Part shown: in pieces, positions 8,727 to 16,898 of the stretch | Numbering within the stretch: position 1 is the stretch's first letter | Layout: every line of letters begins with the position of its first letter | NCBI RefSeq assembly: GCF_023161965.1 | Contig: NZ_JALNTY010000001.1 | Coordinates: forward strand, 372,001-436,000 | Length of the DNA stretch: 64,000 nucleotides | Reading direction: 5' to 3' | Source: Anaerosoma tenue | GTDB taxonomy: Bacteria; Actinomycetota; Coriobacteriia; Anaerosomatales; Anaerosomataceae | Notes under the pieces: generated by a model | The model's database searches: none | What the model saw: only the letters and a program-made list of their open reading frames with translations | Told to the model about the DNA's origin: nothing | Translations under genes and position numbers: made by a program

Positions 8727-9140
8727 ATGGAGGCAGTGATGGTAGGGCGCACCGGCCGAGCACACGATGACACGGCATGCAGGCGGACGCAGACTGTACG
8801 CCGAAGTGGACACGTGTCCACGATCGACCCGCTCATGGTGCGTCGCGTCACGCGAGTGGCGTTCGTCCTGCTCCTCGCTGCTGCCGCCATCGTCGTGGCC
8901 ATCTCCCACGCGTACCAGCCTGAGCATCCGACACCTGCCGCCTGGTCATCAGTCACCGTTGCTGAGGGATCCTCGCTCTGGGACATCGCTTCAGCCAACC
9001 CGGTGCCCGGCCTCAGCACCCGTGAGACGATGGCCCTCATCCGTGAAACCAACGGACTCAGGTCTTCCGCCCTGATGGCCGGGCTGGTACTCCGTGTGCC
9101 GTCAACGAGCGATCCGCATCTCGCCATGGCCGCGCGGTGA
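8727..9140 (+). CDS. SOS-controlled LysM membrane protein (YneA/Rv2719c-like division inhibitor)
   Basis: The 137-residue protein has a basic cytoplasmic N-terminus, one membrane helix (about residues 44-63) and an extracytoplasmic LysM-like region (about 74-125, with the segment EGSSLWDIAS). Small single-pass LysM proteins encoded divergently from lexA, such as Bacillus YneA and mycobacterial Rv2719c, delay septation during SOS. Position, topology and three LexA boxes all point to that role here; the function itself is inferred. The ATG at 8727 follows GAGGAGGAG; in-frame GTG 8739 or ATG 8742 are possible alternatives. nrdR follows on the same strand, as in mycobacteria. Confidence 0.8.
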   Translation: MEAVMVGRTGRAHDDTACRRTQTVRRSGHVSTIDPLMVRRVTRVAFVLLLAAAAIVVAISHAYQPEHPTPAAWSSVTVAEGSSLWDIASANPVPGLSTRETMALIRETNGLRSSALMAGLVLRVPSTSDPHLAMAAR

Positions 9141-9234
9141 CGCTACTGCGCTGAGCGATTGTTTCAGGCGCCCCTGAGCGCCTCCTCCGTCTGTCGCGCG
9201 GAGACCGTGCGCAACCTGCGAAAGATGCATTGTC

Positions 9235-9250
9235 GCCCCATATCTTGTGT
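9235..9250. promoter_or_regulatory. Candidate NrdR box upstream of nrdR
   Basis: GCCCCATATCTTGTGT agrees with the published NrdR-box consensus (acaCwAtATaTwGtgt) at 12 of 16 positions, including all the most conserved ones. It lies about 40 bases before nrdR and just upstream of a possible TAGGCT -10 element. Only one box is seen, whereas NrdR operators usually come in pairs, so the call is tentative. Confidence 0.35.
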
Positions 9251-9289
9251 GCTAGGCTTCATCCAGGCCAAGATGTGGGGGACACGCCG

Positions 9290-9766
9290 ATGAAGTGCCC
9301 TTTCTGCGGACACAGCGAGACAAAGGTCGTGGACTCTCGGGATTCAGAGTCCCAAGACGCCATCCGACGTCGGCGCGAATGTCTCGAGTGTGCTAAGCGG
9401 TTCACCACCTACGAACGGCGCGAAGAGATGCCTCTCATGGTGGTGAAGAAGGACGGTTCTACCGAGCCGTTCGACCGGGGGAAGCTGTTGCGGGGGCTGA
9501 TAGTGGCAACAGCCAAACGGCCGGTCACCCCTGCTGTGCTTGAGGAACTCATCGACGACATCGAGTCGGAGCTGCACAACGCGATGCAGTACGAGATCCC
9601 TGCCAAGCGACTCGGAGACATGGTCCTCATGCGCCTCCTCGACCTGGACAAAGTGGCGTACATCCGTTTCGCATCGGTGTACAAGGAGTTCAACGACCTC
9701 GACAGCTTCACCTCCGAGTTGACGCGCCTCGGCGGCAGGAAGCGACGCTCCGGGGGCTCTGACTAG
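9290..9766 (+). CDS. nrdR: Transcriptional repressor NrdR
   Basis: NrdR is an ATP/dATP-sensing zinc-ribbon repressor of ribonucleotide reductase genes. The zinc ligands are C3, C6, C31 and C34 (CPFC and CLEC), followed by an ATP-cone domain starting near KKDGSTEPFDRGKL. The 158-residue length is typical. The frame opens earlier, but MKCPFCG is the invariant family start. The neighbours are a thioredoxin-like gene and dut, giving a small deoxynucleotide cluster; no reductase gene lies in the window. Confidence 0.96.
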   Translation: MKCPFCGHSETKVVDSRDSESQDAIRRRRECLECAKRFTTYERREEMPLMVVKKDGSTEPFDRGKLLRGLIVATAKRPVTPAVLEELIDDIESELHNAMQYEIPAKRLGDMVLMRLLDLDKVAYIRFASVYKEFNDLDSFTSELTRLGGRKRRSGGSD

Positions 9767-9781
9767 TTGGAGGACCTGCTT

Positions 9782-10027
9782 GTGGAAGTGAAGCTCTTCG
9801 TTCGCGAGGACTGTCCTGAGTGCCCTGCCGCCCGCCGCGCATGCAACGGGTTCGCGAATCTCTCCATCTACGATCTCTCCGAGCCCTCCGGCTTCGCCGC
9901 CGCGTCCGCCATGAACGTCGATGTGGCGCCCTCGGTCCTCGTGCTCGACTCGTCGGGCTCCGAGGTGGCGGCATGGCGCGGCACGGTGCCTGAGGCGTCC
10001 GACATCCGAGCAGTGCTGGCCAACTGA
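9782..10027 (+). CDS. Small thioredoxin/glutaredoxin-like protein (CPEC)
   Basis: The predicted 81-residue protein begins [19 protein letters not shown], with a redox CPEC at C11 and C14 and a later [11 protein letters not shown] segment resembling the cis-proline region of thioredoxin folds (VAPS in place of VxxTP). GTG 9782 is chosen because GGAGG sits 8 bases upstream; the frame opens at TTG 9767. Between nrdR and dut it may act as an electron donor to a ribonucleotide reductase, like NrdH, but that is inference; the partner is unknown. Confidence 0.7.
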   Translation: MEVKLFVREDCPECPAARRACNGFANLSIYDLSEPSGFAAASAMNVDVAPSVLVLDSSGSEVAAWRGTVPEASDIRAVLAN

Positions 10028-10031
10028 TCCG

Positions 10032-10472
10032 ATGGCTGCCATCACCGTTCCCATCAAGCGCCTCGATCCCGGACTGCCGCTCCCGGTCTACGCACATCGG
10101 GGGGATGCCGGCGTAGATCTCTACGCGACACAAGACCGCACCATCGCACCTTTCGAACGCGCGTTGATCGGAACGGGCATCGCAGTAGCCATCCCTGAGG
10201 GTCATGCCGGCTTCGTCCAGCCCCGAAGCGGCCTCGCACTCCGACACGGGCTCTCCTTCGTGAACACCCCGGGGCTCATCGACAGCAGGTACCGCGGCGA
10301 GATCAAGGTCATCGCCATCAACTTGGATCCATCGGAGCCCATCGAGGTCTCTCGTGGCGACAAGATCGCCCAGCTCGTCATCCAGCCCGTCGAGCATGTC
10401 ACGTTCGCAGAGACCGATGAACTCGACACCACCGAGCGAGGGGAGCGCGGTTTTGGCAGCTCCGGTGTCTGA
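10032..10472 (+). CDS. dut: dUTP diphosphatase (dUTPase)
   Basis: This trimeric enzyme hydrolyses dUTP to dUMP, keeping uracil out of DNA and feeding dTMP synthesis. The five family motifs appear in order: [36 protein letters not shown] and the C-terminal [10 protein letters not shown]. The product has 146 residues. The ATG at 10032 lies four bases after the thioredoxin-like gene's stop. The roughly 200 bases that follow before the permease gene hold no recognisable gene or riboswitch. Confidence 0.95.
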   Translation: MAAITVPIKRLDPGLPLPVYAHRGDAGVDLYATQDRTIAPFERALIGTGIAVAIPEGHAGFVQPRSGLALRHGLSFVNTPGLIDSRYRGEIKVIAINLDPSEPIEVSRGDKIAQLVIQPVEHVTFAETDELDTTERGERGFGSSGV

Positions 10473-10668
10473 AGGTCTCACCCTCTGTTCGCGGCATGAC
10501 CGTCGCCGACGCATGGCGCCCGACGGTGTGCATCCACAGAAGCGGATCACCCCCGGGACGACGAGAGGGGGGATGGCCGCAGCGGCATGACGCCTTGCTC
10601 CGATGGCGGCAGGTCCGTCCTGTGGAGCGCTTTCCCGCAAGTACCAACGATCAAGAAGGGCTGATGCT

Positions 10669-12018
10669 ATGGACACGTTCTTCAAGTTCCAAGAGCGAGG
10701 TACCACCCTCAAGACCGAGATCCTTGCAGGTGTGGTCACGTTCATGACGATGGCGTACATCATCTTCGTGAACCCCGGCATCCTCTCGGCGGCATTCGGT
10801 GATGCCGGTGCCGAGTGGATCCCCGCACTTGCCACCGCGACCGCGCTCGGTGCTGCCCTCATGTGCCTCGCGATGGGGCTCATCGCCAACCGTCCACTCG
10901 CGCTCGCCTCGGGCATGGGCCTGAATGCGGTCGTCGCATTCAGCATCATCCTCGGAGCCGGCGTGCCGTGGCAGGTCGGCATGGCGGTGGTCTTCGTCGA
11001 GGGCATCGTCATCCTGCTGCTCGTGATGACAGGCCTGCGCGAGGCGATCATGAACGCGATCCCGATCAACCTCAAGCGCGCGATCGGCGTAGGCATCGGT
11101 CTGTTCATCACCTTCATCGGCCTGGTCGACGGCGGACTCGTGACCGCCAACCCGGCAACCCTCGTCCAGCTCGGCGACTTCAGCAATCCCGCCGTATGGG
11201 TCACCCTGATCGGTCTGGTCGCGATCTTCGCTTTCATGGCGCTCAAGGTGAAGGGCGACATCCTGTGGGGCATCCTGGTCGCCGCGGCGGCCGCACTCAT
11301 CTTCGGCGTCACCGAGCTCCCGAAGGAGATCGTCGCGACGCCTGACTTCCGCACGTTCTTCGCCCCGTTCCAGCAGGTCGACGGCAAGATGGCGTTGCTC
11401 CACCTCTTCACCCCGACGCTGCTGCTCTTCGTCTTCGCCGTGATGCTGACCGACTTCTTCGACACCATGGGAACCGTGCTCTCCGTGGGCGAGCAGGCAG
11501 GCTTCGTGGATGAGGACGGCAAGGTGCCCGGGATCCGCAACATCCTGGCTGTCGACTCGATCGCGGCTGCCGTAGGCGGCCTCTTCGGCGCCAGCTCCAT
11601 CACCACGTACGTCGAGTCCGCCGCAGGTGTCGCAGAGGGCGGCCGTACGGGCCTTACCTCGGTGGTCACCGGCCTTCTCTTCGCACTGACGGTGTTCTTC
11701 ACGCCGGTGATCGCGATGATCGGTGGCTCGACCTCCATAACCGCTGGCGCGCTCATCGTGGTCGGCTTCCTGATGATGACCAACATCAAGGAGATCCCTT
11801 GGACCGACTTCGAGAACGCCTTCCCGGCATTCCTCGTTATCGTCGGCATACCGCTGACCTACAACATCAGCTACGGCATCGGCCTCGGGTTCATCAGCTT
11901 CGTGCTCATCAAGCTGCTCCATGGCAAGGCCCGGGAGATCCACTGGCTGATGTACATCACGAGCGTGCTCTTCGTGATCGCGTTCGTCCTGCCCAGCATC
12001 CAGGCTGCGATAGGCTAG
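10669..12018 (+). CDS. NCS2 family purine permease (AzgA/PbuG-like)
   Basis: This is a 449-residue polytopic membrane protein with about 12-14 hydrophobic segments. MTMAYIIFVNPGIL near the N-terminus and DFFDTMGT in the middle are typical of the AzgA/PbuG branch, which imports hypoxanthine, guanine or adenine with protons. The exact substrate cannot be read from sequence. ATG 10669 follows AAGAAGGG by about 8 bases. A second NCS2 permease begins 9 bases after the stop, so they are probably co-expressed. Confidence 0.88.
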   Translation: MDTFFKFQERGTTLKTEILAGVVTFMTMAYIIFVNPGILSAAFGDAGAEWIPALATATALGAALMCLAMGLIANRPLALASGMGLNAVVAFSIILGAGVPWQVGMAVVFVEGIVILLLVMTGLREAIMNAIPINLKRAIGVGIGLFITFIGLVDGGLVTANPATLVQLGDFSNPAVWVTLIGLVAIFAFMALKVKGDILWGILVAAAAALIFGVTELPKEIVATPDFRTFFAPFQQVDGKMALLHLFTPTLLLFVFAVMLTDFFDTMGTVLSVGEQAGFVDEDGKVPGIRNILAVDSIAAAVGGLFGASSITTYVESAAGVAEGGRTGLTSVVTGLLFALTVFFTPVIAMIGGSTSITAGALIVVGFLMMTNIKEIPWTDFENAFPAFLVIVGIPLTYNISYGIGLGFISFVLIKLLHGKAREIHWLMYITSVLFVIAFVLPSIQAAIG

Positions 12019-12027
12019 GAGGCGCAC

Positions 12028-13329
12028 GTGGCACAGCGCACGATTCAGACTGACGAGAAGCTGCCCGTACTGCAGGCTATACCGCTTGCACTCCAGCACC
12101 TCATGGCCATGTTCGGGGCAACGGTCCTCGTTCCTATACTCACCGGGCTCGATCCGTCACTGGCCATCATGACCTCAGGTGCCGGCACGATCCTGTACCT
12201 CATCCTCACCAGGAACAAGATCCCGAGCTACCTCGGCTCCTCGTTCGCCTTCATAGGCCCGATCGCCGCCGTAGCCGCAACAAAGGGGATCCCCGAGGCG
12301 CTCGGTGGCCTGGTGGTCGGCGGTCTGCTCTACGTGGTGGTCGCACTGATCATCAAGGCGTTCGGAACGGGTTGGCTGAACAAGGTCCTGCCTCCCGCAC
12401 TCGTCGGAGCCGTGGTCATCGTGATCGGACTCGGACTTGCGGGTGTGGCCGTCGGCATGGCGACCAACGGAGGCGGGGACGCGTTCGATCTCAAGAACCT
12501 TATCGTCGCCCTCGTCACACTGGGCGCGGCGATCGCGTTCTCAAGCTACTTCAAGGGCTTCTTGTCCACCATCCCGGTGCTGCTGGGAATCGTGGTGGGG
12601 TACGTCTTCGCTGCATTCATGGGCATGGTCGACTTCCAGCCCGTCATCGATGCCGCGTGGATAGGCCTGCCGACGCTCGTGTTCCCCAAGTTCGACGTCG
12701 GTGCGATCCTGATCATCGCTCCAGTGGCGCTGGTCGTCATCATCGAGCACATCGGGCATCTGCTCGTCGTCAATGAGATCGTCGGCAAGGACTTCACCCC
12801 GATGTTGCCTGAGTCTCTCGCCGGAGACGGTCTGGCCACCGCGCTCTCCGCAATGGTGGGCGGCACGCCATCCACCACGTACGCCGAGAACATCGGGGTC
12901 ATGGCGGTCACCAAGGTGTACGCGACCCAGATCTTCTGGTACGCGGGTGCGTTCGCATTCGTGATCGGTGGATTCGTGCCCAAGCTCAAGTTCCTCATCC
13001 AGTCGATCCCGGTGCCGGTCATGGGCGGCATCTCGCTCCTCCTCTTCGGCCTCATCGCAAGCTCGGGGCTGCGCATGCTCGTGGAGAGCGGGATCGACTA
13101 CAGCCACAGCAGGAACCTGATCCTGTCCAGCGTCGTCCTGGTCGTCGGTATCGGCATGGAAGCCACCGGCACCACCATCCCCATCGGCGAGTACGTCCTA
13201 CCCGGCATGGCCACCGCGACGTTCCTGGGCATCCTGCTCAACCTCGTGTTGCCCAAGGAGTCCAAGGGGCTCGCTGTGGACTCGCCGGACTTCTCCGCGG
13301 AGTGGCAAGAAGAAGCGGCTGAAGCGTAG
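12028..13329 (+). CDS. NCS2 family uracil/xanthine permease (UraA-like)
   Basis: The 433-residue membrane protein carries the nucleobase-cation-symporter signature near GGTPSTTYAENIGVMA and the UraA-type N-terminus (LALQHLMAMFGATVLVP). These features favour uracil uptake, though xanthine is possible. The GTG start has AGGAGG five bases upstream, overlapping the previous stop. A strong hairpin terminator follows the gene, closing the two-permease unit. Confidence 0.88.
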   Translation: MAQRTIQTDEKLPVLQAIPLALQHLMAMFGATVLVPILTGLDPSLAIMTSGAGTILYLILTRNKIPSYLGSSFAFIGPIAAVAATKGIPEALGGLVVGGLLYVVVALIIKAFGTGWLNKVLPPALVGAVVIVIGLGLAGVAVGMATNGGGDAFDLKNLIVALVTLGAAIAFSSYFKGFLSTIPVLLGIVVGYVFAAFMGMVDFQPVIDAAWIGLPTLVFPKFDVGAILIIAPVALVVIIEHIGHLLVVNEIVGKDFTPMLPESLAGDGLATALSAMVGGTPSTTYAENIGVMAVTKVYATQIFWYAGAFAFVIGGFVPKLKFLIQSIPVPVMGGISLLLFGLIASSGLRMLVESGIDYSHSRNLILSSVVLVVGIGMEATGTTIPIGEYVLPGMATATFLGILLNLVLPKESKGLAVDSPDFSAEWQEEAAEA

Positions 13330-13368
13330 GAACGCATCACGGGGGAGCGGATGCTCCTCTCTAGAAGC

Positions 13369-13415
13369 GGCCCCGGGGCGGGTGGGACCTCCCCGGGGCC
13401 TACGCTTGCCTTTTG
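13369..13415 (+). terminator. Rho-independent terminator after the permease pair
   Basis: A perfect 10-bp stem (GGCCCCGGGG with CCCCGGGGCC) and a 12-base loop span 13369-13400. A T-richer stretch with CTTTT follows to about 13415. It lies 40 bases after the uracil permease stop. Confidence 0.75.
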
Positions 13416-13425
13416 CTCTACCATT

Positions 13426-13441
13426 TGTGATACTGCTCACA
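13426..13441. promoter_or_regulatory. CRP-type operator (TGTGA-N6-TCACA)
   Basis: The sequence is a perfect TGTGA-N6-TCACA palindrome, the consensus for CRP-family regulators including actinobacterial Crp. It ends 9 bases before a TAGGAT -10-like element (13451-13456) and 59 bases before the glycosyltransferase start. The overlap with the expected -35 region would suit repression or an activator-dependent promoter. Confidence 0.6.
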
Positions 13442-13499
13442 TCGTGCGGATAGGATGCCGTCACGCTAGAGGGGCACTTGGCTGGAGGGGGGACTCCGC

Positions 13500-14951
13500 A
13501 TGCCCGAGGAAGATGCACCTATCCGACGCACCCCGTACGAATGGGGACGCCTGATACTCACCAACATCGTGGTCGTGGGGATTCCCACGCTCGTCTACTA
13601 CTTGCTGCGGGTGAGAGGCTACGACCTGTTCTGGCTGCACATCACCATCGCGGCCGTCTTCATGCTCACCGCACTCGAGCTCATCTGGGAAGCGCTCGTG
13701 ACGGTCGCCCGGCGCAGGGCGGCGGCCGATCCCGACGCGCGCGGCGTGTTCCACTGGGTGGCCCGTATGATGGGATTCGGCGGTGGCCGGCTCAGGCTGG
13801 CCGACCTGCCACCCGTCCCCCCGGTGACGTTCATAGTGGCCGCCTTCCTGCCCAACGAACGGCACATCATACTCGCCACCATCAGACACCTGCTGTCCGA
13901 GGTGGAGCGACCTGCGGCGGGGTTCGAAGTCATTCTTGCGTACAACACTCCGACCGATCTCCCGGTGGAGAAGGAGCTCCGTCGTCTCGCCGACGGCGAC
14001 CCGGCGTTCCGTCTTCTCCGCGTGGAGGGGAGCGAGTCGAAGGCCGAGAACGTGAACGCGGCCCTTGCGGTCGCCACCGGTGAAGTCACGTGCATCCTCG
14101 ACGCCGACCATCACCCGTGCCCCGACTGCCTCGCACGCGCGTGGCGCTGGCTCCACAACGGCTACGACGTGGTGCAGGGGAGAAGCGTCATCAGCAACCA
14201 CGACGTGAACTTCCTCACACGGATGATCGCCATCGAGTTCGAGCAGATCTACTCGGTCAGCCATACGGCGCGGTCGCTGACACTGGACACCGCGATATTC
14301 GGCGGATCCAACGGATACTGGCGCACCGAGGTCCTCCGTGAGATCGGGTTCGATGTCACGATGATGACCGAGGACATCGACGCGTCATCCAGAGCGATCC
14401 TCTCCGGATACAGGATCGCGCATGACAGAAGCATCATCTCCGAGGAGCTGGCTCCCACGACCTTCCACGCGTTCTGGTGTCAGCGGAAGCGCTGGGCTCA
14501 GGGCTGGCTGCAGGTCAGTCTTAAGCACCAGCTGGCCTTCTGGAAGACTCGCTACCTCACGCTCTCGCAGAAGGTCCACTGGACCTACCTTCTCCTGTAC
14601 CGAGAGTTGTACCCGATCGTCACCCTGCAGATCTTCCCCGTGATCTTCAGCCTTCTCATGTACCAGGGTTCGATGCCGATGCGAACACACTGGTTCTTGC
14701 TGCTGAGCACCGTCATCACCCTGGCGAGCGGACCGATCGCGACCGTCTCGGCGGTACACAACGCACGCGGGCGCTACCCGTCCTGGTACGGCGTCGTGTA
14801 TGCCGTTTGCATCATCTGGTTCGTGATGGTCAAGAACGCGATCGTGCTCATCGCCATCTACGACCAGTTGTTCAAGAAGACAGACTGGGTCGTCACACGA
14901 CGGGACATCTCGCACGAGCTCGAGGCAGAGCTCGCTGAGGCTCCTGCCTGA
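13500..14951 (+). CDS. Membrane family 2 glycosyltransferase
   Basis: The 483-residue protein begins with two membrane helices (about residues 18-37 and 44-62). A GT2 catalytic domain follows with DADHHP, MTEDID and QRKRWAQGW, the D,D,D,QxxRW set of processive polysaccharide synthases. Three or four C-terminal helices end the chain. The polymer is unknown; the second GT2 gene 560 bases downstream is closer to poly-GlcNAc synthases. The ATG at 13500 follows a G-rich Shine-Dalgarno sequence. A perfect CRP-type site lies in the promoter region. Confidence 0.82.
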   Translation: MPEEDAPIRRTPYEWGRLILTNIVVVGIPTLVYYLLRVRGYDLFWLHITIAAVFMLTALELIWEALVTVARRRAAADPDARGVFHWVARMMGFGGGRLRLADLPPVPPVTFIVAAFLPNERHIILATIRHLLSEVERPAAGFEVILAYNTPTDLPVEKELRRLADGDPAFRLLRVEGSESKAENVNAALAVATGEVTCILDADHHPCPDCLARAWRWLHNGYDVVQGRSVISNHDVNFLTRMIAIEFEQIYSVSHTARSLTLDTAIFGGSNGYWRTEVLREIGFDVTMMTEDIDASSRAILSGYRIAHDRSIISEELAPTTFHAFWCQRKRWAQGWLQVSLKHQLAFWKTRYLTLSQKVHWTYLLLYRELYPIVTLQIFPVIFSLLMYQGSMPMRTHWFLLLSTVITLASGPIATVSAVHNARGRYPSWYGVVYAVCIIWFVMVKNAIVLIAIYDQLFKKTDWVVTRRDISHELEAELAEAPA

Positions 14952-15044
14952 CATACGACACGACTGTCGCCGTGAGGCATCCCCGGGACTCGCGATCAGC
15001 CCTCGGTTGACAGAAGTCGTCCCTTTGCCTATCCTCGTCGGGTT

Positions 15045-15060
15045 TGTGCGTTTCGTCACA
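15045..15060. promoter_or_regulatory. CRP-type operator (TGTGC-N6-TCACA)
   Basis: This is one base from the CRP palindrome and lies 59 bases before the pgaD-like start. It resembles the perfect site in front of the other glycosyltransferase gene, which strengthens both calls. A weak TACGCT -10-like element begins 2 bases after it. Confidence 0.45.
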
Positions 15061-15119
15061 CTACGCTGTCCGGCGGTAGCCCGCTGCTCAGCGACAAGGG
15101 GATCCGAGGGGGAGACACG

Positions 15120-15515
15120 ATGCGAGTGATCCGTCTGATCGTGCAGATCATTCTGGCCGCGATGGGCTGGGTCCTGTTCGCGTGGCTTTGGTGGCGCGCG
15201 ATCCAGTACGGTCCCACGGAGGTGCACCTGCGGGGCACTCTGATCGTTGCGATCATCGATCTCGTCATCGTGTCCGCCACCATCCTGTGGATCATCTGGA
15301 ACAAGGACATCTACCGCCGGAAGGGGGCGCGGACCACCGTGCCTCCGGTCGAATTCGACTACGCGGTCGATGCACTCGGCACTCCCGTTCATGTACGCGT
15401 GCCGGGCGATGGCAGCGCCCGTTCCATCGTCATAGACATCGCTGATGACCGGGGACGACCCCTCAAGGTGTTCACGAGCGCAGAACCGGCAGCCGTGGCG
15501 GTAGGTGAGGCCTGA
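15120..15515 (+). CDS. PgaD-like membrane accessory protein
   Basis: The 131-residue protein has two membrane helices (about 5-27 and 40-62) followed by a soluble tail that starts with NKDIYRRKG. Size, topology and direct coupling to a PgaC-like synthase match PgaD, which in E. coli forms the c-di-GMP-sensing interface with PgaC. Sequence similarity to PgaD is weak, so this is a context-assisted call. The stop overlaps the next start as TGATG. A GGGGG Shine-Dalgarno-like run precedes the ATG. Confidence 0.55.
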   Translation: MRVIRLIVQIILAAMGWVLFAWLWWRAIQYGPTEVHLRGTLIVAIIDLVIVSATILWIIWNKDIYRRKGARTTVPPVEFDYAVDALGTPVHVRVPGDGSARSIVIDIADDRGRPLKVFTSAEPAAVAVGEA

Positions 15516-16774
15516 TGCTCGGTCTCATTCAGTCCTTCGCTGATCACCCCGTGTACGACGTGATGATGGTCTTCTTCGCCATGTACCCGCTGTTCACCTC
15601 GATCATGTGGGCGGTCACGGCCATCATCAGCGCCTTCAGACGAGAGAGAAGCTCCAAACTCGACTTCTACGAGGTGCCCGAAGAGGCTCTGCCCAGTATC
15701 AGTGTCGTGATACCTGCACACTCCGAGGGAAGGATCATCGCCAGCACCCTCGAGAGGATCCTCGAACTCGACTATCCCGATCCGCAGGTCATTGTCATAA
15801 GCGATGGCTCTGACGACGACACGGTGGAGAAGGCGCATGCGTTCCTGACCGACGAGCGCGTGACCGTGATCGACAAACGCGTCAACGAGGGCAAGGCGAT
15901 GGCCATCAACGATGCCATGGTGTTCGCTAGCGGAGAACTCGTGCTGGTGATGGACGCAGACGCCTATCCGGAACCCGATGCGCTGCGGTGGATGGTGCCT
16001 CACTTCATCCGCAACCCGCGTCTCGCCGTGGTCACGGGGAACCCCCGGGTACGCAACACGGACAGGCTGCTCGGCAAGATCCAGGCGGTGGAGTTCTCGT
16101 CGATCATCTCTCTGCTGAAACGCGCCCAGGTCGTCTGGGGGCGGATCATGACCGTTTCCGGCGTCATGGCGCTCTACCGCAAGAGCGCCCTCCAGGATGT
16201 CGGTCTGTTCGTCCACGACTGCGCCACCGAAGACATCGCCACGTCCTGGGAGTTCCAGCGCAAGTTCTACGATATACGGTACGAGCCGCACGCCATGGCG
16301 CGGATGCAGGTACCGCCGGGACTCCGGTCCTTGTGGAACCAACGCCTGCGTTGGGCACGGGGTCTGGCGCAGGTGCTCAGACGCAATGTCGATATCTGGA
16401 AGAGCTGGAAGAACCGACGGCTGTTCCCGGTCTACGTGGAAGCGGTGCTGTCCATCGCCTGGGCGTACTGCTTCGTGATCCTCACCAGCATCTGGATCCT
16501 CAGTTGGGTCCTCGGTGCGCCGCTCCTCGGCGCGACCCCTGTGCCCACCTGGTGGGGCATGCTGATCGGCACAGCAGCGCTCTTCCAGCTGCTCGTAGGC
16601 GTACTCATGGATCGCCGGTACGACCCGTCAGTCACCAAATACTACCTGTGGGCGGCGCTGTACCCGCTGATCTACTGGATCCAGATGTCGATCATCACCG
16701 TGATCGCAACGCCTTCAGGGATCCTGCGACCGAAAGGTCCTGGTACCTGGAGGACGCCGCGTACCTCCGAATGA
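15515..16774 (+). CDS. Poly-beta-1,6-GlcNAc synthase-like glycosyltransferase (PgaC/IcaA type)
   Basis: The 419-residue GT2 protein has an N-terminal helix (about 15-40) and then the catalytic motifs DGS (97-99), DAD (147-149), TED (238-240) and QRLRW (276-280). Three C-terminal helices end in YPLIYWIQMS and GTWRTPR, a pattern characteristic of PgaC/IcaA. It probably polymerises UDP-GlcNAc into an exopolysaccharide and exports it. It is coupled to the PgaD-like gene by TGATG. No deacetylase (PgaB/IcaB) or outer-membrane porin is present, the latter being expected of a Gram-positive-type envelope. Confidence 0.75.
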   Translation: MLGLIQSFADHPVYDVMMVFFAMYPLFTSIMWAVTAIISAFRRERSSKLDFYEVPEEALPSISVVIPAHSEGRIIASTLERILELDYPDPQVIVISDGSDDDTVEKAHAFLTDERVTVIDKRVNEGKAMAINDAMVFASGELVLVMDADAYPEPDALRWMVPHFIRNPRLAVVTGNPRVRNTDRLLGKIQAVEFSSIISLLKRAQVVWGRIMTVSGVMALYRKSALQDVGLFVHDCATEDIATSWEFQRKFYDIRYEPHAMARMQVPPGLRSLWNQRLRWARGLAQVLRRNVDIWKSWKNRRLFPVYVEAVLSIAWAYCFVILTSIWILSWVLGAPLLGATPVPTWWGMLIGTAALFQLLVGVLMDRRYDPSVTKYYLWAALYPLIYWIQMSIITVIATPSGILRPKGPGTWRTPRTSE

Positions 16775-16898
16775 CCACCTGGACATCGCTAACGAGAGGC
16801 TTTGGGGCTGCCGCACTACTCCACGCTACGCACGATAATGTATCTTATGTTCTTTTTACTGATACCTGCCCAGGAGCCTCAAGGATGAGCCTATCCCC

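Noticed and set aside
10473-10668. Purine riboswitch upstream of the NCS2 permease
   Set aside because: The conserved purine riboswitch core and loop pairs are not present. The region has no other clear structured element.
9708-11849. A 713-codon open frame antisense to the purine permease and dut
   Set aside because: It is a shadow of high-GC codon use on the other strand. Its product is Pro/Arg/Ser/Thr-rich with no motif, and it covers well-recognised genes.
14952-15119. c-di-GMP (GEMM) riboswitch before the PgaD-like gene
   Set aside because: The conserved GEMM core bases and tetraloop-receptor elements were not found. A CRP-like site explains the region better.
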